From Candidatus Solibacter sp. (GTDB lineage: Bacteria; Acidobacteriota; Terriglobia; Bryobacterales; Bryobacteraceae), in assembly GCA_017883345.1 (NCBI GenBank), contig JADGNT010000336.1:1-6048 (forward strand): a stretch of DNA of 6,048 nt, given 5' to 3'. Shown piece by piece: positions 1-4,723 of the stretch; the stretch's first letter is position 1, and every line of letters begins with the position of its first letter. The notes below the pieces were generated by a model. The model was not told the origin of the DNA. It searched no databases and saw only the letters and a list, made by a program, of their open reading frames with translations. The translations under genes were made by a program, and so were the position numbers.

Positions 1-276
1 CCGCACCGCCCGGCTCTGCTTTTGCCACGCCAGGAAATTGACCGGCGCGACGAACAGCTTATAGCGATTTTGCGAGGGGTTTTTCTCCCAAATTACCAGC
101 AGACGCTCCGCATCGCGAAACGGCAATGGCTTGAGCAGCACCGCGTCCACAACGCTGAAAATGGCGGTGGCCGCGCCCATGCCGAGCGCCAGGGTTAACA
201 GTGCAACGGCGGTGAACGCCGGGGCCTTCGCCAACAGCCGCGCCCCATATCGCAGGTCCTGCCAGAAAAAGTGCAT
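1..276 (-). CDS. ADOP/MacB-like ABC permease, N-terminal fragment (runs off the window)
   Basis: An open frame of 92 codons starts at ATG 276-274 and runs uninterrupted to base 1. The protein opens [20 protein letters not shown] and continues with a hydrophobic stretch (about residues 21-43, with an [13 protein letters not shown] core), then [12 protein letters not shown] and ERLLVIWE. The pattern 'QDLRYG.R.L...P.FT....[20 protein letters not shown]' is the usual opening of acidobacterial ADOP permeases: a first transmembrane helix followed by the periplasmic MacB_PCD domain. Such proteins are normally about 800 residues with two FtsX-like permease modules, so most of this one lies outside. 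The Shine-Dalgarno is weak (ACAGG ending 2 nt before ATG). It begins 69 bp after the glycosyltransferase gene on the same strand. ADOPs usually lack a fused ATPase, so it could use the stand-alone ATPase at 2503-3216; that pairing is inference. The family call is fairly secure, the substrate unknown. Confidence 0.85.
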   Translation of the reverse strand, partial: MHFFWQDLRYGARLLAKAPAFTAVALLTLALGMGAATAIFSVVDAVLLKPLPFRDAERLLVIWEKNPSQNRYKLFVAPVNFLAWQKQSRAVR

Positions 277-314
277 GGCCTGTCAGGTTAGCAGAAAGCG
301 TACTGGCAGTGGCT

Positions 315-336
315 GGACCACCACCGGACCACCACC
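315..336. repeat. two tandem copies of an 11-bp unit in the 69-bp intergenic gap
   Basis: The unit GGACCACCACC occurs twice head to tail (315-325 and 326-336), followed by GGAA and the palindrome ACCGGT overlapping the upstream region of the permease gene. On the transcribed strand this gives GGTGGTGGTCC repeated, just after the GT87 stop codon. It forms no long stem and has no T-tract, so it is not a terminator. The most likely origin is replication slippage in GC-rich DNA; no function is evident. Confidence 0.8.
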
Positions 337-345
337 GGAACCGGT

Positions 346-1491
346 TCAAGCATGACGATTGCCAGCCGCCTGAACAGCCGACTTCAGACGCCCCGGACCC
401 CAGGCGGAAACTCCCACGGCCGCCAGGAGCATCAGGGGCACCCCCGCACTCCAGGGTGCACCGTTCAGCAGCGCCCAATACGGAACTGGTGTGAACAGGG
501 CGATGCGCAACCATCGGCCATAGGTAACCAAAGGCAAGGCCGGCAGGGCCACCAGAAGCAGCGGCAAATCGTAGATCGCCGAGTGGGGCGCAATCAGGAT
601 GCTCCCGATGACCGCCAGCGCCACGCCTGTCTCCAGGTTACGACTGCGCCAGATCAAAAAGCCGAATACCACGGCCAGCGCTAAGGCCAACCCGATGGTC
701 CACGGCTGCATACCAAATTGGAACACCGAGGGCCGGGTCGCCACGTTCGCAACGGAGTTGCTGCCCACGCTTCTGGCCACGGTCAACCAACGCACCGGCC
801 AGTCCAACCCGGCCGCCGGCGTGCCCGCGATCAGCAGTCCCAAGGTCCCGAGGGCGGCGCCGGACACCATGCGCCAGCGGCGATGGGCAATCACCGCCAG
901 GGGGACCAGCAGGAACAGATGAGGCTTCGCGGTACACAGCGCCAGCAGTAAGCCGGCTGCCAAGTCGCGGCGCGCCTCAGCCAACCGCAGCGCACCGGCA
1001 AGGCAGAGCGCCAGCAGGATCGTGTCCTGCCCCATAATCAGGCACGCGGCCATAGGCAGAAACACGGCGCCCCACAACACGTAATCCCGCGGCAGCAGCC
1101 AGATCCACACCAGACCGGCAAAGGCGGTCAGGTTCAACCCGACCCAAATCCAGTAGGCCCACAAGTACGGCAGCCAGCCCAAGGGCGCCATGAGCAATGC
1201 CTGCCAGGGGAAACGGTCATGGTAAGCTTCGTCGATGTGAAACCCGAAGATCCGTTCCTGCTCCCGGTACCCGGCCTCGATGCTATACATCTGTTGAGTG
1301 CCCACCATCCGCGCTTGAGTGTAACGCGGCAAGAAATCGTTGGTCCCCGCCAAGAACCGGGCGAACCCTATGTGGTGGAAGTAGCCCGCCGTCGCCACGC
1401 ACAACAGAAGCGTGGCGATGGCAGCGTGAACGGGCGCTGGGATCTTTTTCAGATCGGTCGTATCTTGGTTCCGCATCTTGTGAGTGAACAC
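346..1491 (-). CDS. GT87/DUF2029-family multi-pass membrane glycosyltransferase
   Basis: A 381-residue, strongly hydrophobic protein with about eight to ten predicted membrane helices (for example near residues 22-40, 100-133, 140-170, 175-200, 208-224, 264-281, 289-320, 327-345 and 350-365). It fits the GT-C fold GT87 family, which uses polyprenyl-phosphate sugars on the periplasmic side to glycosylate lipids or polysaccharides. Family-like features are the acidic NDFLPRY segment in the first periplasmic loop (D52 is the candidate catalytic Asp), FPWQALLMAPLGWLPY (94-109), GQDTILL (154-160), the KPHLFLL motif (189-195) and APHSAIYDLPLLL near 301-313. Length is typical. The longest frame starts at GTG 1491. 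An in-frame ATG at 1476-1474 (MRNQDTTD) is an equally good start, since neither has a clear Shine-Dalgarno, and a possible promoter at 1506-1533 would favour the ATG. It lies 87 bp after the DUF4097 gene and 69 bp before the permease gene. The sugar and acceptor cannot be told. Confidence 0.82.
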   Translation of the reverse strand: MFTHKMRNQDTTDLKKIPAPVHAAIATLLLCVATAGYFHHIGFARFLAGTNDFLPRYTQARMVGTQQMYSIEAGYREQERIFGFHIDEAYHDRFPWQALLMAPLGWLPYLWAYWIWVGLNLTAFAGLVWIWLLPRDYVLWGAVFLPMAACLIMGQDTILLALCLAGALRLAEARRDLAAGLLLALCTAKPHLFLLVPLAVIAHRRWRMVSGAALGTLGLLIAGTPAAGLDWPVRWLTVARSVGSNSVANVATRPSVFQFGMQPWTIGLALALAVVFGFLIWRSRNLETGVALAVIGSILIAPHSAIYDLPLLLVALPALPLVTYGRWLRIALFTPVPYWALLNGAPWSAGVPLMLLAAVGVSAWGPGRLKSAVQAAGNRHA

Positions 1492-1505
1492 GCGGGCAGG
1501 CCATC

Positions 1506-1533
1506 ATCGTATCATGCCTACCCGTTCAGGCAA
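1506..1533 (-). promoter_or_regulatory. weak candidate sigma-70 promoter ahead of the GT87 gene
   Basis: On the minus strand TTGCCT (1533-1528) and TACGAT (1511-1506) are separated by 16 nt, each matching four of six consensus positions. Transcription would begin around 1500-1498, about 8 nt before the GTG start or about 23 nt before the alternative ATG at 1476. The -35 side overlaps a 5-bp inverted repeat (TGCCT/AGGCA, 1515-1532). Matches this weak occur by chance in 87 bp, and acidobacterial promoter consensus is poorly known. Confidence 0.22.
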
Positions 1534-1578
1534 ACCCAAAGATCGCGGCCGGAACTCATTCACCCGCGTCAGCGGTGC

Positions 1579-2361
1579 TCATGAGATCGGGTGCGGCGAA
1601 CGCCGGTTCCAGTTGGCGTGAATCGAAATCCCGCCGTTGACGTTGTGCACGCGAATCTGCGTGCCGCCGCCATTGACCGCGGCCTCCAGACGGTGGCCGG
1701 ACGGAGCCCTCCAGGCGCGTCCGAAATCGGCATCGATCCCGCCGCTGAGGTTGTGCGCGCTCACGTTGGCCCCGGCGCCCGAGGGCAGCGAAACCTTGAT
1801 CGGCCCGTTCACGGAACCGAGCGAGATCGGGTGGCCCTTACTGATCCGTTGGAAGCCGGCATCCAGAAAACCGTTCACCGTGGAGAGTTCCACCTGGCCT
1901 TCCATTCTCTCGGCCTTGATGCTGCCGTTCACCGAGGATGCCTTCACCGCTCCGGTCATCCCGCTGAGCGAAAGCCCGCCGTTGATCAGCTTCACGTTCT
2001 CCAGATTGGCGCCGCGCGGCACCATGATGTGGTACTCCACGCTGGCCGCGTGCCCGGCATCCCCACCCGTATACTGCGTGCGGATGGAAACCATCCCCGA
2101 CGAGGTGTCCACCACGATCTGGGCATCGTTCAAACACCCGGCATCGCTCGAATGCTTGGTGGCCTCGACCAGCACCTCGTCGCGATCCCAAGCCGTAATC
2201 TGGACGTCTCCGTAGAGATTCTGAATCGCCACCCGTCCGTTGGGACCGAGCGAGTAACTGGCGCGAAACTCCGCGCGCGGAGTCCCCGTCGCCGTGGCAT
2301 TCAAACCGCCGGCCGACAGGGCCAGCAGCATTACACTTGTTCCCCTCAGCATTGCAGTCAT
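1579..2361 (-). CDS. exported DUF4097-family beta-repeat protein
   Basis: A 260-residue protein. Residues 1-26 form a signal peptide (positive MTAMLRG, hydrophobic VMLLALSAGGL, then small residues NATATG), so it is exported, probably to the periplasm. The mature part fits DUF4097, a predicted single-stranded beta-helix ('putative adhesin') fold: RVAIQNLYGDVQITAWDRDEV at 43-63 is the family's usual opening, and VEYHIMVPRGANLENVKLING (108-128) a typical central strand. Repeated turns follow at INGG 126, VNGS 144, VNGF 162, VNGP 184, LSGG 205, VNGG 229 and VNGG 241, spaced mostly 18-24 residues, as expected for one turn of a beta-helix. There is one cysteine (C76). ATG 2361 is chosen because a purine-rich AGAGGGGGGG lies just upstream with suitable spacing; an ATG three codons later is the alternative. 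DUF4097 proteins often sit beside envelope-stress or ABC genes, but their biochemical role is largely unknown. It is 141 bp after the ATPase gene. Confidence 0.85.
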   Translation of the reverse strand: MTAMLRGTSVMLLALSAGGLNATATGTPRAEFRASYSLGPNGRVAIQNLYGDVQITAWDRDEVLVEATKHSSDAGCLNDAQIVVDTSSGMVSIRTQYTGGDAGHAASVEYHIMVPRGANLENVKLINGGLSLSGMTGAVKASSVNGSIKAERMEGQVELSTVNGFLDAGFQRISKGHPISLGSVNGPIKVSLPSGAGANVSAHNLSGGIDADFGRAWRAPSGHRLEAAVNGGGTQIRVHNVNGGISIHANWNRRSPHPIS

Positions 2362-2434
2362 CGCGCCCCCCCTCTATGCAGCGCCGGTACGCGCCGAACT
2401 AACAACCCGCTCGTATCTTGAGAGACCGCTCCCG

Positions 2435-2502
2435 ACCCGGAGGGTACCCCGGTCGCGGCTCCGATCAGAGCCGCGCGCGTAAGCAAGCGGTTTTCCGCAT
2501 GC
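2435..2502 (-). other. run of GC-rich hairpins between the ATPase and DUF4097 genes
   Basis: Three palindromic blocks follow each other right after the ATPase stop codon. At 2483-2502, GCA-A-GCGG-TTTT-CCGC-A-TGC gives a 7-bp stem with one A-A mismatch and a tetraloop. At 2454-2475 an 8-bp perfect stem (CGCGGCTC / GAGCCGCG) closes a 6-nt loop. At 2435-2453 an imperfect palindrome is centred on GGGTACCC (2442-2449). No T-tract follows any of them on the minus strand, so none is a classic intrinsic terminator. They could stall RNA polymerase, or mark the 3' end of the TolC-adaptor-ATPase message by blocking exonucleases. The remaining gap (2362-2434) shows only the DUF4097 ribosome-binding site; I see no convincing promoter. 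Confidence 0.6.
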
Positions 2503-3216
2503 TCAGTTCTTGGCCGATTCGATGTTCTCTTCCACGATCCGGCCATCGAACAGCCGTACCGTGCGGTCCGCGAACTCGGCGTACCGCGGATCATGCGTAA
2601 CCATACAGATGGTGGACCCGGCGGCGTGCAACTCGCGGAGCAGGCTCATCACTGCCTCGCCGTTGGCCGAATCCAGGTTGCCGGTGGGCTCGTCGGCCAG
2701 CAGGATCAGCGGATCGCCGCTCAAGGCGCGAGCCACGGCCACGCGCTGCTGCTGGCCGCCCGAAAGTTGCGACGGGTAATGCTTCATGCGGTGCGACATC
2801 CCCACGCGCTCCAGGGCCTCCTGGACGCGCCGCTTGCGCTCCGCCCCCGGCATGCCGCGGTAAGTCAGCGGCAGTTCCACGTTCTCGTACACGGTAAGAT
2901 CGCCGATCAGGTTGAAGGCCTGGAAGATGAAACCTATTTCGCGGTTGCGGATGCGCGCCCGCTCGCTCAGTTTCAGGCCGGTAACCGGCTTCCCGTTCAG
3001 ATAGTAAGTGCCGTCCGTCGGCGTATCCAGCAGCCCGAGGATGGCGAGCAGAGTCGACTTTCCGCAGCCGGAAGGACCTGAAATCGACAGGTACTCCCCT
3101 TTCTTCACGTCAAAGTGAACGCTCTGCAGGGCGTGAGTCTCCACTTCATCGGTCACAAAAACCTTGCTCACGGCGTCCAGTCGAAGTAGCGGTTGCGAGC
3201 CGTTATCCATTGTCAT
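2503..3216 (-). CDS. MacB/LolD-type ABC transporter ATP-binding protein
   Basis: A 237-residue soluble nucleotide-binding subunit with every motif intact: Walker A GPSGCGKST (47-55), Q-loop at Q99 in GFIFQAFNLI, signature LSGGQQQRVAVARAL (151-165), Walker B ILLADE (171-176) with catalytic E176, D-loop GNLD (179-182) and switch histidine H208 in MVTHDP. The sequence LADEPTGNLDS and the short NLI-DLTVYENVELPL stretch are typical of the MacB/LolD/FtsE group, which powers mechanotransmission pumps and lipoprotein or peptide extrusion without moving substrate through the inner membrane. There is no membrane domain, so a separate permease is needed. It follows the adaptor gene by 28 bp, which indicates co-transcription. 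AAAAGGGG lies 3 nt before the first ATG (3216) and 9 nt before a second in-frame ATG (3210), so translation may begin at the second. The family is certain; whether it acts in drug, peptide or lipid export cannot be read from sequence. Confidence 0.95.
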   Translation of the reverse strand: MTMDNGSQPLLRLDAVSKVFVTDEVETHALQSVHFDVKKGEYLSISGPSGCGKSTLLAILGLLDTPTDGTYYLNGKPVTGLKLSERARIRNREIGFIFQAFNLIGDLTVYENVELPLTYRGMPGAERKRRVQEALERVGMSHRMKHYPSQLSGGQQQRVAVARALSGDPLILLADEPTGNLDSANGEAVMSLLRELHAAGSTICMVTHDPRYAEFADRTVRLFDGRIVEENIESAKN

Positions 3217-3244
3217 TTACCCCTTTTACGAAAGTCGGGAAACG

Positions 3245-4513
3245 TTAGTTCAACTTAATTCGGTCGTAACTGTCGTAGGCCGACATATCCGAGAGTATCA
3301 CCTGGTCTCCCACCTTGAGTCCGTCCTTGATTTCGATGGTATTCACCGAACTGCGGCCCAACACCACCTTCACCTTGTTCGCGTACTTGCCGTCCGCCTC
3401 CATCTTGAAGAGCTGAACCGTGCTCTCCTGCTGCCCGAAGACCGGCCGTCCGACAAATACCACATCGTTCAGCCGCTCCAGCTCGATGGTGCCATCCACG
3501 CTCAGATCCGGCCGCGCGCCTTGCGGCAAGCCGTCCTTGCCCACCAGCAGCGCCACGTCCACCGTCACCGTCCCGTTTAGAATCGAGGGATCGATGCGGA
3601 ATACCCGGCCCTCAATCAGACCATTACGCGTGTCGATCACCGCGTGTTGGCCAATTACGACATCTTTTACTTGTGTTTCGGCGATCTTCAGCTCGGCTTT
3701 CAGCTTGGAGGCCTGCGCCACCTTGCCCAGCGGCGTCCCGGCGGCCACCTTCTGGCCCACTTCCACCGGCGTGGGAAGCTGCTGCAACATGCCGTCGAAA
3801 CCGGCCCGCACCTTCAACTGATCCACCTGGCTTTTCTTCAGGTTGAACTGCCCGCGCAACTGATCCACCTTGACCTTGGCGGCCGCCAACTGGGCCTCTT
3901 CGGCGGAAGAGTTGATGGAAATTCGCTTCTGTTCCAGTTGCAGGCGGCTGCCCAGTTGCACGGCCCTCACGGCCGAGATTTTGGCGTCCACCTCGCTGAA
4001 CAGGCCCTCTTTGGCCAGCGCGGCGTCGCGGTCCCCCTGCAGTTTGGCGGTGTTGTAGTCCGCATCCACCTGCGCCACCGTGGCCTGCATGTCCAGATTC
4101 AGCTTCTCCAGAGTGACCTTCAAGTTGAGGAAGTCGGCTTCCGCCGCCTTCATGGCGTACTCGGAGTTCAAGAGGTCGGTTTCCAGCTCCGCGCTGGTCA
4201 GGATCATGACTATCGAATCCGCTCTTACCGGCGTGCCCGGACGGATCAGGATGCGTTGCACCCTGCCTTCGGTGGTAGCTGGAATCAGCATGGTCTCCTC
4301 GGGCACCAGCGTTCCCAGACCGCGGACTTCGCGCGTCATGGGGCCGCGCTTCACCGTGTCCCGCCAAACCACCGACAGATCCACCGACGGCGCCGCCGGC
4401 TTCAACCGGCCCACCACCACGCTGATGCCGGCCACCGCCGCTACCAGGACGATCCCGATCGCGATCCGGCGGATCAGCCGCTTCTTGCCGGCGTCTTTGC
4501 GTTGTATATCCAT
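3245..4513 (-). CDS. MacA/HlyD-type periplasmic adaptor subunit of an ABC efflux system
   Basis: A 422-residue membrane-fusion protein. It has a basic N-terminus (RKDAGKKRLIRR), a single membrane helix at about 16-35 and a periplasmic body. The first lipoyl half lies at about 76-108 (EGRVQRILIRPGTPVRADSIVMIL). A long alpha-helical coiled-coil hairpin follows at about 110-235, rich in Ala, Leu, Lys and Gln. The second lipoyl half is at about 236-267 (GFDGMLQQLPTPVEVGQKVAAGTPLGKVA), then a beta-barrel domain at about 268-345 and a membrane-proximal domain to the C-terminus, with the usual IKDGLKVGDQVILSD at 395-409. Length and domain order fit MacA/YknX-like adaptors, which connect an ABC permease to a TolC channel. 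ATG 4513 directly precedes the membrane anchor; the Shine-Dalgarno is poor, and a 19-bp palindrome ends 8 nt upstream, where it could hinder ribosome access. Neighbours are the TolC gene upstream (210-bp gap) and the ATPase gene downstream (28 bp). Confidence 0.93.
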   Translation of the reverse strand: MDIQRKDAGKKRLIRRIAIGIVLVAAVAGISVVVGRLKPAAPSVDLSVVWRDTVKRGPMTREVRGLGTLVPEETMLIPATTEGRVQRILIRPGTPVRADSIVMILTSAELETDLLNSEYAMKAAEADFLNLKVTLEKLNLDMQATVAQVDADYNTAKLQGDRDAALAKEGLFSEVDAKISAVRAVQLGSRLQLEQKRISINSSAEEAQLAAAKVKVDQLRGQFNLKKSQVDQLKVRAGFDGMLQQLPTPVEVGQKVAAGTPLGKVAQASKLKAELKIAETQVKDVVIGQHAVIDTRNGLIEGRVFRIDPSILNGTVTVDVALLVGKDGLPQGARPDLSVDGTIELERLNDVVFVGRPVFGQQESTVQLFKMEADGKYANKVKVVLGRSSVNTIEIKDGLKVGDQVILSDMSAYDSYDRIKLN

Positions 4514-4521
4514 TTGGGTTC

Positions 4522-4540
4522 CCGTGCCCTAAGGGCACGG
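4522..4540. repeat. 19-bp perfect palindrome just upstream of the adaptor start codon
   Basis: CCGTGCCCT-A-AGGGCACGG: two 9-bp arms around one base. In the transcript it would fold as a stem of about 8 bp with a three-base loop, spanning positions -9 to -27 relative to the adaptor ATG, so it reaches the place where a Shine-Dalgarno normally sits. There is no T-tract after it on either strand. It could be a translational damper, a dimeric regulator's operator, or one more palindromic unit of the adjacent repeat cluster, whose sequence it touches directly. Confidence 0.85.
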
Positions 4541-4593
4541 CGCCTGCCAATCGCCGACTAGCGTAACATATGACGTTTCAGGCGGAAGCACGG
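4541..4593. repeat. degenerate REP-like unit related to the 4641-4712 element
   Basis: CGCCTGCCAA (4541-4550) is identical to part of the left arm of the large inverted repeat (4659-4668), and CAGGCGGAAGC (4579-4589) is identical to part of its right arm (4690-4700). The two pieces are in the same inverted arrangement (CGCCTG/CAGGCG) but 28 nt of unrelated DNA separates them. GCACGG at 4588-4593 is also complementary to the CCGTGC opening the neighbouring palindrome at 4522. This looks like a decayed or recombined second copy of the same repeat family. Confidence 0.55.
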
Positions 4594-4640
4594 ATAGGAG
4601 GGAATTTGAGGTGTCCGCTTGTGGGACGGAGAGTACCGAA

Positions 4641-4712
4641 AGTGGGGCAGGCGCTTCCGCCTGCCAACCCCCGGTGCACAAAAGGTTGGCAGGCGGAAGC
4701 GCCTGCCCCACT
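4641..4712. repeat. REPIN-like element: perfect 29-bp inverted repeat with palindromic arms
   Basis: Arms 4641-4669 and 4684-4712 are exact reverse complements over 29 bp, separated by 14 nt. Each arm is itself a hairpin: GGCAGGCG-CTTC-CGCCTGCC in the left (4647-4666) and GGCAGGCG-GAAG-CGCCTGCC in the right (4687-4706), with 8-bp stems and 4-nt loops. Two short palindromic units in opposite orientation are the layout of REP doublets (BIMEs/REPINs), non-autonomous repeats spread by RAYT transposases; no RAYT gene is in this window. The element begins 11 bp after the TolC stop codon in the transcribed direction, so its RNA would form a very stable 3' stem-loop for the TolC message. No T-tract follows, so it is not a standard terminator, and I see no clear target-site duplication. 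A MITE is the main alternative. Confidence 0.85.
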
Positions 4713-4723
4713 ACAACTCTACA

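Noticed and set aside
59..514. 151-codon minus-strand open frame overlapping the end of the GT87 gene and the start of the permease gene
   Set aside because: It is out of frame with both recognisable proteins and has a Gly/Arg/Ala-rich composition without motifs.
1515..1532. Small inverted repeat TGCCT/AGGCA as a terminator of the DUF4097 gene
   Set aside because: Only a 5-bp stem with an 8-nt loop and no T-tract.
1591..2421. Plus-strand open frame (276 codons) opposite the DUF4097 gene
   Set aside because: Low-complexity Arg/His/Pro-rich translation, and the minus-strand frame has a signal peptide, a good ribosome site and a known domain.
3624..4550. Long minus-strand open frame (308 codons) overlapping the adaptor gene in another frame
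   Set aside because: The translation is dominated by Gly, Arg and Ala with no recognisable fold, whereas the overlapping adaptor frame has a full domain series.
3644..4561. Long plus-strand open frame (305 codons) opposite the adaptor gene
   Set aside because: It mirrors the adaptor gene in an antisense frame, is rich in His, Arg and Gln with no domain pattern, and is the expected by-product of GC-rich codon third positions.
4529..4711. 60-codon minus-strand open frame in the TolC-adaptor gap
   Set aside because: It is composed largely of the repeat elements, so its translation reflects the palindromes; no ribosome-binding site stands out.
4641..4712. Large inverted repeat read as a rho-independent terminator or a CRISPR fragment
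   Set aside because: No T-tract follows on either strand, and there is one inverted pair, not a series of direct repeats with spacers.
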